The notes under the pieces were generated by a model, which saw only the letters and a program-made list of their open reading frames with translations, searched no databases and was not told the DNA's origin. The position numbers and the translations under genes are program-made. From Mactromeris polynyma (taxonomy: Eukaryota > Mollusca > Bivalvia > Venerida > Mactridae): a stretch of DNA of 64,000 bases. Shown here piece after piece: positions 10,041 to 22,296 of the stretch. The stretch is from positions 2,418,001 through 2,482,000 of the forward strand of contig JASFXZ010000044.1 of NCBI GenBank assembly GCA_032209605.1, in the 5' to 3' direction. Within the stretch, counting starts at the first letter, position 1; every line of letters begins with the position of its first letter.

Positions 10041-13000
10041 ATTATCAAATGTCCACAGCCTTTATTTATGATTGCACCAACCAGGAATTATAAAATTACT
10101 TGTATTTGGACATCCTTAAACATATTTGTTTGCGGTTACCCGGCATTTTAACAAGTTGTTTTAGTTAGTACTGTAATGGCTAAAAGGCCGAAAAGAAATT
10201 CATCGATAATCCTGAAAAAATAAATTAAGTCGCGGCATTTTTCATGACCGGTCGCGTAACTGCAAACAAACATTTTTTAAAGGATGGCCTTAGTATATCT
10301 GTATCGTATAACATTTCCGATCCGTAGCTAGAGCGACGTGAGGGGGTTTCCTGGGGCATGAGTCTCCAACAAAATGGATACTAGTATATCTTACCGTATT
10401 TTACTTTTTACCTCGTAAACTTATTAAGTTATTGATACACAGTCAATGTTGCCTGAAAGTTATAGTAGGACCATGAATGTTGTGATTCTGGTCGAGGTGG
10501 CAAATTGATCCGCAGTTGGCACTTTTCACTCCACGTCTCATATTTTATTCTAAGAAGATTCGTGATTCGACAAGGCGACAGAATGACGCATGCATGGAAC
10601 AAGACTGACGTGCAGAGCAAGCCACATGCTGCTTTCGAAACATTCTAGCCAAAACTTTTACGGAGACAAATCTGACCGTATTCTACAATATTAATAAAAC
10701 AATTCTTTAAAATATTTCGGTCAATAGCTAGGGTAAAAATCGAAGGTCTGTCGTGTAATTCAAACTTAACAAATATTTATTAAAGATTGTTCAACACTAT
10801 GATTATAATTTATTTACCCATTATAAGTAAAGTGTTTGTATTTTGAAATCCATACAGAAGAATGCAGCTCCTACAGCGGTTGTTACTTCCCCTGTTTATT
10901 AAGACCACCGACTAAATAAGTTGTCTCCCTTTACACTCTACATTTGCGTAGAGCTTCCGATTATACCTGACAATGAGATAAACATAAAATCTAGAAACAG
11001 CATTTTCTTGAATCTTTTATGCGGATACGTCACCTTTCTGTAACAACCAAAGAATTTTATTGTTTACTGCATTTTCACACTTTATTTCAATATCCAGTAT
11101 AAAAACTATTATTAGTTAAAAGTTGATACTTTTATTTTTTTATCAAAACATGGTACGTAGTAATTTTGAGCAAATGATATATCATAGCCTTCATACAGAC
11201 ACACAATACAACATAGCATCGTAACGTTTCATCAAAGTTTTCTGGAACCGCAAAACACGAGTCTGACACAGGTACATGTATTTCCATTATGCTTACGCTA
11301 ACTCGGTACGTAGGTCAAGATAGAAAATACCGGCATTGGACGCTTGAATTTGTGGTTTTGGTAAACATGTAAGAAAAGTGTAAGAAAAGTGACAATGCAG
11401 TGTTGTAGAGTACTATTAATTTCTCATATTTATAACTAAGGATATTTTGTCAAAATAAGTACCTTAAAATGTACCTTTAAACCTGCTTGTGACCACTCGA
11501 AATATATAAATTACACCGTTTCTGAATGTCCAAACGAAGATATTTGCCTTCTTTAATCAAAATAGCAAAAAGAAAATTACTGTACAGCGCCTAAAATGTA
11601 ATAAATCTTCGACCCGATTCTCTTAACCCAAGACTTTAAAGCGGCATGATTGTTATGTAATTGATAAACAAAATGTATATAAATAAGACTTTTTAAATAT
11701 CTGATAAAGGAATTACACCCTTGCCGAGGATTTTGTTAATTTCGCTGAATTTATATTTCTGCAAGAAACAAGACATTTAACTCCTCACTGCCTTCGAAGA
11801 AATTTTACAGAAGCTGAAGAACTCTCGACATAGCTATCAAATGGCACGCTTTTTAACGTAAAAGACGTATGAAAATGTTTTTGATGTACACGTATGCTTT
11901 ATGATATCAAATATTATTCCCCGTTCGGAATCAAATTTCTAATCTAGGTCACAAAAAATCCCTACTTTCGTTTTGATATCCAACACTTTCGGTTCAGACA
12001 CACGTCAGTATCAAACCAACAGAACGTCTTTTTGTAAAATGAAATGCAATTCAGCTAGATTGAAACTACCGTATAGCAAGCTAATAAAAATGTCACGCCG
12101 CCTTAATAGTTTCAGCTACATGTATTTTAACAACTGAGGATGATAGTTCAACCGAGGCAGGTTAAGTTAATTTAAAATAGCGACTTGCAAGAACAACATT
12201 TCGGCAAGTCGGGTACAGAAGACCATCCGGCGTTATACTCAAATGCAGTTATAATAAAACAACACTTAATGACATACGAAGTGTTTAATGTTCTGCACTG
12301 TTTGATTTACAAAATGTAAATAATCTAACGTTCATGCAATACATATATACATAAATTAATACACGATTTGTTAAGTTACACTAATCAGATTGCATAATAT
12401 CATCATACATCTTTAGTTATGCAGATGCATTAAATGTTATTTAAAAAACAATATAAAAACATCATGAAAACTATTCAACACGTTTAAACCGCTAACATGA
12501 ATAAAGAAATCAAGCAGGAAATGCCACAGACAAAGTTCACAGCCACCGAAACAAATTCACAAGGTGACATGGAAATATAGTCATATAAGCAAACAAGAGA
12601 CAAAGGCAACACAATAGAGAATAAGTTGCTTCAGGGAACGCATCATACAAAAGACAATGACTCCCCACACATACCTCCGGGCAAACAACAGTCCATAAAA
12701 CACCTGGCACTTGAGGTGGTGCAATGGCTACTTAACAAGGAGAAAGGGGCACAAGGAATGGCTTGGTCAACCATAAAGGACAACTAAGGAGACTTAATGA
12801 GGACAAATACAAACAAAGAAAGTCGTAAGGGCAAGGTATTCTCCGTCCTATGGTCATTTTCTACAAACTGGTGTGCGAAATAAAGAGATACGGTCATATA
12901 AGTATGTTATAAAACAATACCTTTCATAGAGCATTATTATACAATGTACATGTATTACAAATACCGTACATATAGTATTCTGTTTTAGAAAGGGCATTGT

Positions 13001-13080
13001 TTGTTACGAAGAATTAAATGTGGATTATGAAACACTGTATTAACAGTCTTGGTAGTCTAAATAACGGAACAATCATAAGT
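10041..13080. other. 3-kb stretch without recognisable genes
   Basis: Mostly AT-rich unique-looking sequence. Open frames are short and without family features. The stretch 12530-12830 (ACAAAGTTCACAGCCACCG onward) resembles dispersed sequence near 35600-35720, so part of it is repeat-derived. Confidence 0.5.
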
Positions 13081-13084
13081 TGTA

Positions 13085-13305
13085 TGTTCACACCCACCAG
13101 CATCAGACAGGAATCGTAATCAAACGCCGCAAATTAATACGGTAAATAGTTAGAGTTGCTAGTAAACACCTGACAGCATCTGGCAGGAATTGTAATTAAA
13201 CGCCGTAAATTCATACGGAAACTAGTGTAAAAGTTGTGTCACCTGGTGGCACTCGATAGGACTCAAAATCAAAAGCGGTAAATTCATACGGCAAGAGTGT
13301 TCGTA
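13085..13305. repeat. About 80-bp repeat, three diverged copies
   Basis: Three successive segments carry CACC-AGCATC-GACAGGAAT, AATCAAACGCCG and AAATTCATACGG-type words at about 80-bp spacing. The array ends only a few bases from the TRIM stop codon, so it probably lies in its 3' UTR or flank. Confidence 0.6.
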
Positions 13306-13311
13306 ATTTCT

Positions 13312-14653
13312 CTAAGCCAGGTGATAAATCTTCATCACGTTACATTTCGATGATGCAATCAGAATCATATTACTTTTTCTGTAAAAGCAAGCAGAACGGG
13401 GATATGAACTTAACCCGTCTGATTGCTTTATAACAACACCGATCTTCTGGCCGTCCTCACTATACTGGACGACATTGTTGTCATGGCAACCAATCACGAA
13501 CACATTACCCCGCCAATCAACACATACTCCGTTGGCTCCTTTAATGTCTGGATCATTTATAGTAACAATATGTTCATACTTAGCATCAAAACACACAAGA
13601 CCATTTTTATCGTCGCTAACAAACATAACATTATCACAAGCACTGAATGCAACTTGACCAATAGAAGCAAAAAGTTGTTGTCCAACACCGTCCTTGTTTA
13701 TTTTCTTCACCAGCGTACCAGACAAGTCATGTATATACAGTGATTGTTTTCTATCCGATATGCAAAGTTTACCATCTGTAAAAGCAATTCCGTAGCAGTT
13801 GTGCCCTACGTCTATTTTTCGCATTGAAGTCATTTGTTGTTCAAGGGAGACAAGTTGTACAACTTGGTTTAAACAGGCCACTGCGGCTTCTGTCTTGCTG
13901 ACAAGACATACTGCGTTGGGTTTGTTGCTTAAATCGAAATAGTCAGTCACTCCACTGAGACTAAACCGCTTCAGACGGTTGTTATCACGATCTGCTAATA
14001 AAAGAGAGTGATCTTCTGTGAGGCAGGACCCAACAACAACGCATTTTGCACGATCATCTGGCAGATTTATTGCAAGACTTTTGGTGCCAACTATTCTGTA
14101 AGCGTCGGTCTTTGTCCATGTTATATCCTCACTTACGCTTCCCATGCTATCATCGTGCAGAAGAATCTCTCTCAATTGGGTATTTGGGGTGAACGATATC
14201 TCTACGCTAGTGTATTTGCCTCTGAGGTCGTGAGATGTTGTTGGGGGAGTTATAATCTGTGCCAGTTTCCCACAGACAAACCGCTGAGCTATATTTTCAC
14301 CTGATATATTCGAATGATCGTTAATCTCTTTGAGATCATTTACGACTTGGTCTAACTTCACTTTTTCTTGCAGTAAGTCGGCTTCCATTTTCTTGAGCTT
14401 GTCTTCCAATTCATTAATCAATCCCTGCTCTAGATTATCTAAGTAGGCTTCAAGTTCGGCCCGGTATGCTTTTATTGCTTTAATAGCTTCGGTTTTTGCT
14501 GATTTCAGATACTGAAGCTGGTTTTCTGCCCCTTTTCCTCTTCTTTTCATAATTCGCAGCTGGCTTCGAAGCTCATCCATTGCTTGTTGATACTTTGATT
14601 CTTGGAACAATTTGTTAATATCGTCAGGCATTGAATGCAGGTCGTTACAATAA
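13312..14653 (-). CDS. TRIM-like protein, exon 2 (coiled coil + NHL-type propeller)
   Basis: Long exon of a RING-less TRIM-like gene. A splice acceptor (GATGGATTTCAG) sits just before 14653. Joined to exon 1 (15075-15415) it completes a split Thr codon and restores the B-box 2 pattern MDHTYCNDLHS; total coding length is 1,683 nt, giving 560 residues plus stop. Seen: a charged helical region with heptad character at about residues 125-235 (ELRSQLRIMKRRGKG, LENLEQ-type, LEDKLKKMEADL), then a C-terminal repeat region with recurring D-x-x-N-x-R-L and V-x-W-R-G-N-V-F-V motifs typical of NHL/TRIM2/3/56-like propellers (about 290-560). Such proteins act as cytosolic ubiquitin ligases or RNA/protein-binding adaptors; without a RING the ligase role is doubtful. 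The last-exon stop at 13312 is followed by an 80-bp repeat. Confidence 0.88.
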
Positions 14654-15074
14654 CTGAAATCCATCAAATAATAGTTATAGTAGTATAAAGTTTAACCCCA
14701 TATACCATATTATAGTAGTATACTGAATTCAGAGTTCATTTACATGAAGAACTCATTCAAAAAATGAATACTCGATTATTTGTTTGCAACAACCGACATA
14801 ATTATTTGCATAAACATAATATATTTCTGACAATGTAGAATTAGAGTACCAATAAATTCCGCAAATGAAGCATTAGAAGGTTTCCTCACTAAACAGTGCA
14901 ACCTCTCATGCCCCTGCCCCCAAAAACAAACCATAACACACACATATACATATAGTATGTACATGTATATGTGCTAAGATTTTTGGGGCATACCTTTCTG
15001 TGGTATTTAGAACGCGCCGAATGCCTGTGATTTCCTACAGCAACACAACAAGACTTTTTAGATTATCTACTTAC

Positions 15075-15415
15075 GTGTGATCCATAGCAACACAAGCATA
15101 GCAACCAACAACGTCATGGCTGCCACAATACATGTCAACAATCTTCCCTTTGTGTTTCTTACCTTTCTCTGTTGGAAACGATGGTAACTGCGTTTTACTC
15201 CAAGATGTCGAAGAAGCAGAACAACTTTCCAAAAATGTATGTCTTCTCAATGTCGGAAATTTCTCATGTGTGGACACACAAGATGAACAAAAATACCCGG
15301 CACATTCTATGCAATATTTCACGGCTCCTGAAAGTCTCTTGTCTTCGGCACAAGATGTACAATTAAAATCGTAGGTTTCGTCTGACAACGTTAGGCTACT
15401 CCTGTTAGTAGCCAT
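15075..15415 (-). CDS. TRIM-like protein, exon 1 (two B-boxes)
   Basis: Exon 1 of the gene at 13312-15421. The start codon at 15415 has good context (AACAAGATGG) and lies six bases after a splice acceptor (TTTTTGTCCTAG), implying a non-coding upstream exon. Zinc ligands: first B-box C19, C22, C35, C38, C43, C46, H50 and H59; second B-box C97, H100, C105, C108 and, across the intron, H113, C116 and H120. No RING finger precedes them. The donor is CACAC|GTAAGTA, phase 2, matching exon 2. This organisation (B-box, B-box, coiled coil, NHL-like) is very common in bivalve TRIM expansions. Confidence 0.88.
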
Positions 15416-15900
15416 CTTGTTCTAGGACAAAAACCTCTCGAATGATCGTGTCACTAAAAATCGTTATAATTGGTGATAAGATAAACTTGATTTCGTTATC
15501 ATGTTCAAAAAATGTTCGAACAATGACGCATTAGATTAAGTTCATTTTCATAAATTATCGCTCACTTTTTTGTCTATATGAATATAATTAAAGGTTGATT
15601 TGCCATAGAGATATCACCCAAATCATTATCATAGTTGTTGTTTGTTACGGAGTGAAACCATCATGGACTATCTACAATCAAATCAAAATTATCAATTAAT
15701 TGATATCATAACTCAGGAAACAATGTAATCGCATGCTGATATTTAGATCTACATGTCGCCAAATCATGCAGTCGAGGTAGGGCCATCTAGACAATGTGCT
15801 TGATAACACTACCAAAACATTCTGTGAAATAAATCTTGCAAGAAATAGCCAAACCAACTGATTTGGAGCCAGTATCGGTCTGATACCACAAACAAACATT
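15416..15900. other. Upstream region of the TRIM gene
   Basis: The acceptor of a 5' non-coding exon is at 15422-15424 (minus strand). I cannot identify the first exon or promoter; the rest is AT-rich with no supported frame. Confidence 0.4.
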
Positions 15901-15904
15901 TCTT

Positions 15905-16168
15905 TGGATGATATGCATGCGCGGAACAGAGGGGACCGGGTGTCCGGCCCCTGATATTTTGGCAAAATAGGTTGCCCATATCTAATCCTAGATCAAGAGG
16001 GATCCTAAATTCGTGGGCCAAAATTAGCGTATTTCATTACAAGAAAATGCAGTGCATTGCAAAAATCTGTAAAGACCGACTTAGACCTGCTGGCATACCA
16101 GGGGCTGCACCTCCTGATACAAATTGCTGGATCCGCGCATGACCTAGATGCTACGACAGTTATCTGAT
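15905..16168. repeat. Dispersed repeat, copy A, with one 44-bp unit
   Basis: Related to 16906-17135. Shared parts include ATATCTAATCCTA-ATCAAGAGGG, AGCGTATTTCATTACAAGAAAA and CATGACCTAGATGCT. Its right end contains a single unit of the 44-bp minisatellite, directly next to the TRIM pseudogene. Confidence 0.75.
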
Positions 16169-16174
16169 GAAGGT

Positions 16175-16905
16175 ACTTACAGCTGTCTTGCTGATCATAT
16201 TCGTATTAAAATAGAGACATACTGCGTTAGGTGTGTTGCTTAAATCGAAGTCAGTCACTCCACTGAGACTAAGCCTCTTCAGACGTTTGTTGTCACGATA
16301 TGCTAATAAAAGGAGTGATCTTCTGTGAGGCAGGACCCAACAACGACGCATTTTGCACGGTCATCTGGCAGATTTATTGCAAGACTTTTGGTGCCAACTA
16401 TTCTGTAAACGGTGGTCTTTGTCCATGTTATATCATCACTAACGCTTCTGAAGAATCTCTCTCAATTGGGTATTTTGGATGAACGATATCTCTACGCTAC
16501 TGTATTTGTCTCTGAGGTCGTGAGATGTTGGTGGAATTATGATCTGTGCCAGTTTCCCACAGACAAAACGCTGAGCTATATTTTTACCTGACAAATTCGA
16601 ATGATCGTCAATCTCTTTTAGATTATCAACGACTTGGTCGAACTTCACTTTTTCATGCTGTAAGTCGGCTTCAATTTTCTTGAGCTTGTTCTCCAATTCT
16701 TCAACCAATCCCTGCTCTAGATTATCTAAGTAGGTTTCAAGTTCGGCCCGGTATGCTTTTATTGCTTTAATAGCTTCAGTGTTTGCTGATTTAAGATACT
16801 GAAGCTGGTTTTCCTCTTCTCTTCATAATTCTCAGCTGGCTTCGAAGCTCATCTATTGCTTGTTGATACTTTGATTCTTCAAACAATTTGTTAATATCGT
16901 CCGCG
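16175..16905 (-). pseudogene. Broken TRIM-like copy
   Basis: Closely matches part of exon 2 of the intact TRIM gene (coiled coil to the first propeller repeats). Damage seen: a 1-base deletion near 16311 shifts the frame within the EDHSLLLADRD equivalent, 18 bases are missing near 16447, several bases are missing near 16812, and an insertion lies near 16190. The B-box part and the C-terminal two thirds of the propeller are absent. Both ends join the flanking dispersed repeat copies abruptly (about 16175 and 16905). Confidence 0.85.
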
Positions 16906-17135
16906 GACCCAAAGGGCGACCTGAGCTTTTGGCAAACTAGGGTTATCCACATATCTAATCCTAAATCAAGAGGGTCGTAAATTCAAGGGCAAAAAATAGC
17001 GTATTTCATTACAAGAAAACGCATTGCCTTGCAAAAATCTGCAAAGGCCGACTTAGATCCACCACTGTCATACCAGGAGCTGGTCCTCCTGACCCAATTT
17101 TGCAGTATCCACACATGACCTAGATGCTGCAACAG
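16906..17135. repeat. Dispersed repeat, copy B, leading into minisatellite
   Basis: Direct repeat of 15905-16168 on the other side of the TRIM pseudogene; its last part is the first diverged unit of the 44-bp array (CACACATGACCTAGATGCTG). Confidence 0.75.
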
Positions 17136-18804
17136 GTATCTGATGAGTAAACCCGCGCATGACCTAGATACTGCAACAGGTATCTGATGGGTAAAACCGC
17201 GCATGACCTAGATACTGCAACAGGTATCTGATGGGTAAATCCGCGCATGACCTAGATACTGCAACAATTATCTGATGGGTAAAACCGCGCATGACCTAGA
17301 TACTGCAACAGGTATCTGATGGGTAAATCCGCGCATGACCTAGATACTGCAACAATTATCTGATGGGTAAAACCGCGCATGACCTCGATACTGCGACAGG
17401 TATCTGTTGGGTAAAACCGCGCATGACCTAGATACTGCAACAGGTATCTGATGAGTAAACCCGCGCATGACCTAGATACTGCAACAGGTATCTGATGGGT
17501 AAACCCGCGCATGACCTAGATACTGCAACAGGTATCTGATGGGTAAAACCGCGCATGACCTAGATACTGCAACAGGTATCTGATGGGTAAATCCGCGCAT
17601 GACCTAGATACTGTGACAGGTATCTGATGGGTAAAACCGAGCATGACATAGATACTGCAACAGGTATCTGATGGGTAAATCCGCGCATGACCTAGATACT
17701 GCAACAATTATCTGATGGGTAAAACCGCGCATGACCTCGATACTGCGACAGGTATCTGCTGGGTAAAACCGCGCATGACCTAGATACTGCAACAGGTATC
17801 TGATGAGTAAACCCGCGCATGACATAGATACTGCAACAGGTATCTGATGGGTAAACCCGCGCATGACCTAGATACTGCAACAGGTATCTGATGGGTAAAA
17901 CCGCGCATGACCTAGATACTGCAACAGGTATCTGATGGGTAAAACCGCGCATGACCTAGATACTGCAACAGGTATCTGATGGGTAAATCCGCGCATGACC
18001 TAGATACTGCGACAGGTATCTGATGGGTAAAACCGAGCATGACATAGATACTGCAACAGGTATCTGATGGGTAAAACTGCGCATGACCTAGATACTCCAA
18101 CAGGTACCTGATTGGTAAAACCGCGCATGACCTAGATAATGCGACAGGTATCTGATGTGGAAAACCGCGCATGACCTAGATACTGCAACAGGTATCTGAT
18201 GAGTAAACCCGCGCATGACCTAGATACTGCAACAGGTATCTGATGGGTAAAACCGCGCATGACCTAGATACTGCAACAGGTATCTGATGGGTAAATCCGC
18301 GCATGACCTAGATACTGCAACAATTATCTGATGGGTAAAACCGCGCATGACCTCGATACTGCGACAGGTATCTGATGGGTAAAACCGCGCATGACCTAGA
18401 TACTCCAACAGGTACCTGATTGGTAAAACCGCGCATGACCTAGAAAATGCGACAGGTATCTGATGTTGAAAACCGCGCATGACCTAGATACTGCAACAGG
18501 TATCTGATGGGTAAAACCGCGCATGACCTAGATACTGCAACAGGTATCTGATGGGTAAAACCGAGCATGACATAGATACTGCAACAATTATCTGATGGGT
18601 AAAACCGCGCATGACCTCGATACTGCAACAATTATCTGATGGGTAAAACCGCGCATGACCTAGATACTGCGACAGGTATCTGATGGGTAAAACCGCGCAT
18701 GACCTAGATACTGCAATCTGATGGGTAAAACCGCGCATGACCTAGATACTGCAACAGGTATCTGATGGGTAAAACCGCGCATGACCTAGATACTGCAACA
18801 ATTA
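17111..18804. repeat. 44-bp minisatellite, about 38 copies
   Basis: The unit is GCGCATGACCTAGATACTGC plus 24 further bases ending GGGTAAAACC. Variant units (AACAATTATCTG; CTCGATACTGCG; GATGAGTAAACCC) recur together, and one block repeats at 17327 and 17679, exactly eight units (352 bp) apart, so a higher-order repeat exists. One unit near 18710 is 6 bp short. Open frames read through it on the minus strand only because of unit composition. Confidence 0.96.
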
Positions 18805-18835
18805 AAGCACAGTGAAAGTTAAATAATAAAGTAAA

Positions 18836-19083
18836 TCAACGGGGAAAAGTGCGTCTGATGTGGGGCTAGAACCCACGACCCCCTAAACACTAGTATGGCG
18901 CTCTACCGACTGAGCAATCATTTCACCCCCTTTCCGCGCTTGAAGCAAAACCACCGTGGGTCGTCAAACACCGCTGCCACCATTAAAATAAATTATGGGG
19001 AAAAGTGCGCCCGATGTGGGGTCTGAACCCACGACCCCCTAAACACTAGTATGGTGCTCTACCGACTGAACTAACCGGGCAGC
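18836..19083 (-). mobile_element. Dimeric tRNA-derived SINE
   Basis: Two tRNA-like heads lie in tandem on the minus strand. The second (19008-19080) folds as a full 72-73-nt tRNA: acceptor GCCCGGT with ATCGGGC, A-box GTTCAGTCGGTAGAGC and B-box GGTTCAGACCC. The first (about 18849-18920) has a decayed acceptor. Between them lies a spacer (CGTCAAACACCGCTGCCACC) that is also found between two heads at 52195-52470. The same head-spacer-head layout at two loci indicates a dimeric SINE rather than chance tandem insertion. Confidence 0.75.
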
Positions 19084-19357
19084 CATTTAACAACACACAA
19101 CTTCAATAACAACATAATGAGTGTATAATTATGTACAAATGGGCATAACCCTTGGCCAAGATGTATTCATCGTATTACAGAATGCCTCACAACACAAGCT
19201 GAAAGTCAAGCCACTCTATCATGTTATGGAAGAACTAATGAATGGTTTGACCAACAATGTGTGTATTGGCAACATGTATGCGTTTATAACTGAAAAGAAC
19301 ATAATTGTACTGTATATGTAGTGCAGATCGGTTGTCAGACGTTTCACCCCCATTTTG
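19084..19357. other. AT-rich stretch, no gene seen
   Basis: A 66-codon plus-strand frame (19121-19321) has no recognisable features. The end (GACGTTTCACCCCCATTTTGG) is the small palindrome into which the next element inserted. Confidence 0.5.
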
Positions 19358-19366
19358 GGGGTGAAC

Positions 19367-20199
19367 TAGTCCAGCCACGGACGTCACATCTCTATACTGT
19401 CGCTGTACAACGTCCTGCTAAACCATTCACAAAAGTAAATAGAAGTTGGGCACCGCCGTTCTTTCCACTGCATTTACTCTTATTTTCGTGAACAGATATA
19501 TGCTTTGCGTGCAATAAAAAACTGTACGACATAAAATTGTAGCTTTTCGTTGATTTATTTGTCTTTTCAACACAATATTTTCAAGGATACGACTTGTTTT
19601 GTAAAAAAAATAGTGAATCAATCACCTGTTAAATAAGAAGATGGGAGAGTTGCTATGGAGGCGGTGCGCACATAGTTATTACCCTACTAAGATCATTGTC
19701 GATATTGCTATTATTTGCTCCTTCTTGAGCCAATACTGAAAGTGATATATATCCTAAATTCGATCAAAAGTTGTTTCAACGTTAAAATCCATCTTGTATT
19801 GCTACTTTTAAGGGCGAAATTGGCGAGAGCGCGAACGTCAACATACAGTTTGTAAGGTGAATAGTTTACTTGCGCACCGTGGGCGGAGTTACGTTTGATT
19901 GACATATATTTTAGCGGCAATGTTTGCAGTCATAAACATTTGACCCCTGTCTTCTTGTCGAAGTGATTGTGAGGCACTCAGATGCGCTAAAAATTCGGGT
20001 TTAGTGTGCTTCTACTCGTGAAAGATTGCTACAGTTTTTCCGCACCCTCTAAAGTCTGTTCGGTCGATAATAAAGACGCCATAATAGTGCCGTTAAAATC
20101 ATGCGGCATAAGCCCAGGTTTTTACTATAGGCTTGTGCGTGGCTCTGTTACGAACGACTCGTGTAAAAGTCGGAGTACAGAGACATGTATGCGGGGCTA
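19367..20199. mobile_element. Non-autonomous DNA transposon, long form, 9-bp flanking repeats
   Basis: Begins TAGTCCAGCCACGGACGTCA and ends GTATGCGGGGCTA. Both sides carry the perfect 9-bp direct repeat GGGGTGAAC (19358-19366 and 20200-20208). The ends are imperfect inverted repeats. A 99-bp form with the same two ends is at 28453-28551. The 833-bp interior has no recognisable transposase. A 9-bp target duplication fits Mutator-like elements best; family assignment is inference. Confidence 0.7.
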
Positions 20200-20208
20200 G
20201 GGGTGAAC

Positions 20209-20633
20209 AGTCTCAGTTATTTGTTACATATGAAGACGTTTCACCCCCAACATAAATATTACTACTGATAATAAACAAATAAAGGGATGAGTAGAGATAA
20301 TGATAATTAAATTCATTTCTATAATGTCCAGCATTGATAGGAAGAGATCTAATTAACAACGCTTAAGAATTGCAGAAGACTATGAGCAATCACAATGAAC
20401 AATTATGAATTACATCCGGAACTCACATGAAAATGTTACCGAATGACGTTTGGACAGTACTGTCCATTAAACAAAATCCTCATTTCTCTAACTATTACTC
20501 AATTGAAGTAAAACAAAATGTGTACGCGCTGTTTTCGTTTTTACACCTGTATTTTTTAAAACAATTAATGTGCATGCGTGCAGGTAAAATGTAGACTTCC
20601 GTGTAGACGATGTTTAGTCTCTAAAATATATCT
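20209..20633. other. Intergenic stretch, no gene seen
   Basis: Contains a second GACGTTTCACCCCC word near 20233 but otherwise AT-rich unannotated sequence. Confidence 0.45.
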
Positions 20634-20715
20634 GCTGTGATGGCCGAGTGGTTAAGGCGTTGGACTTGAAATCCTATGGGATCTTCCCGCGCAGGTTCGA
20701 ACCCTGCTCGAAGCG
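20634..20715 (+). tRNA. tRNA-Ser(UGA)-like gene, possibly decayed
   Basis: An 82-nt cloverleaf with a long variable arm. A-box TGGCCGAGTGG, anticodon loop CTTGAAA (anticodon TGA), and a perfect T stem GCAGG/CCTGC around TTCGAAC. It is followed by CTTTTC within a few bases, a usual Pol III stop. There is one mismatch in the acceptor stem (fourth pair, G against A, plus a T-G wobble) and one T-T mismatch in the anticodon stem, so it may be a weakened gene or a recent pseudogene. Confidence 0.75.
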
Positions 20716-21000
20716 AATCTTTTCTTAATTTTCTCATCGATGTTTTATAATAGTTAAACAATTTGCATTTAAAACCAATAGAAACAAAATTAATAAAGTA
20801 ATTTCTACATATCAAAATATAATGAGCAATCATCTATCATACGGACACGATATGAGTTACTTAGCGTCGAATGGAAAGGACTAATCGTATATATGAGCAT
20901 ATAAAAGTTAAAACGGAAGTCATTTTGCATACAAATTAAAAAGCCGTCAGACCATATTCGCTGTTACTGCTCTGGATATTCACAAAGCTGGATGTCACAG

Positions 21001-21390
21001 CAATAGTACCAACAGTAACAGCAGCACAACAAACTGTTATTACTGCTGGCAGTAAGATTTCACAGCAATAGTACCAAAAGTAACAGCAGCACAACAAACT
21101 GTTATTACTGCTGGCAGTAAGATGTCACAGAAATAGTACCAAAAGTAACAGCAGCACAACAAACTGTTATTACTGCTGGCAGTAAGATGTCACAGCAATA
21201 GTACCAAAAGTAACAGCAGCACAACAAACTGTTATTACTGCTGGCAGTAAGATGTCACAGCAATAGTACCAACAGTAACAGCAGCACAACAAACTGTTAT
21301 TACTGCTGGCAGTAAGATGTCACAGCAATAGTACCAACAGTAACAGCAGCACAACAAACTGTTATTACTGCTGGCAGTAAGATGTCACAC
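21001..21390. repeat. 65-bp tandem array, six copies
   Basis: Units start at 21001, 21066, 21131, 21196, 21261 and 21326, nearly identical (CAATAGTACC-A-AGTAACAG at the start). Each contains an inverted pair CAGTAACA / TGTTATTACTG that could form a small hairpin. Partial diverged units flank the array on both sides (from about 20960 and to about 21480). Confidence 0.95.
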
Positions 21391-21505
21391 ATCTGCTACT
21401 TCAAGCAGCCTACATGATTTGTTCATAACTGCCACTGCTGCTGACAGTAAACACTGATTATATTCGCACCACTGTCAAAACTGCTAGCAGTAAGATTATA
21501 GAATA

Positions 21506-21677
21506 CAGTACAAACTCACTGAAACACCACCACAATATTAAGACCACCTCAAAAATACAATTTTCAAGTCCATTTTCACTGTTTTGCACTTTGTTCCACC
21601 TCAATATTTAGACCATCTCAATAAGACGACCACTTGTCAAGGGTTTCAATGGTGGTTTTATTATTGAGGTTTTACTG
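21506..21677 (+). mobile_element. pogo/Tigger-like MITE
   Basis: Starts CAGTACAAACTCACTG, ends GAGGTTTTACTG, TA on both sides; the core CAAGTCCATTTTCACTGTTTT is present. A second, partial copy starts about 21728 (CAGTTAAACCTCAATGATAA) and fades after about 40 bp. Confidence 0.75.
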
Positions 21678-21759
21678 TATTACTGCTACGTTATATTGCT
21701 AGCAATAACACATACAGTAACAGTACAGTTAAACCTCAATGATAAGACCACCAGTGTAC

Positions 21760-22296
21760 CGAATAGTTTATAGATCCAATTACAGATAAAACAGTGTGTC
21801 ACCGAAAACCCGGAAGAAATATGACCACATATTTTCTTTAACTTTACCCTTCACAACTTTGCCCACTTAGGAGTATGCGACTAAACTTAACAAGAGAGAG
21901 ACAGACGATTGCGTAAATAAGTTATTAATTGACTTTTATCATATGGAGATAATTCAGTAAATGCAATGTAAGTCAGTTTACCATATTGCCATTTCAGAAT
22001 GTAAAATGTGTATATATTTTACCGATAACGTTTGTGTTTGTCCTGGAACAATACTACTATTGGTCCTAGGGTTGTCAATTATTCGTAAAATGCCATATAT
22101 TTTATTCTATAAATATTATAATTATACGTTATATTTTGTAACATAGGATTTTTTATTATTATGATCGTTACCATTTTATTACTCATATAATCACGTTTAC
22201 TATATATTATGTTATATAATATAATACATGCAATGATGGTCATTATGTTGATAATTAGAACAGTGGTTGTGATGTTGATAACGGTGGTTTTTTATT
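21760..22296. other. AT-rich stretch, no gene seen
   Basis: Open frames are short. The last part is strongly AT-rich and passes into the next array. Confidence 0.5.

Noticed and set aside
21001..21390. Regular direct repeats that could suggest a CRISPR array
   Set aside because: Units are contiguous 65-bp tandem copies with no unique spacers, in a eukaryotic context.
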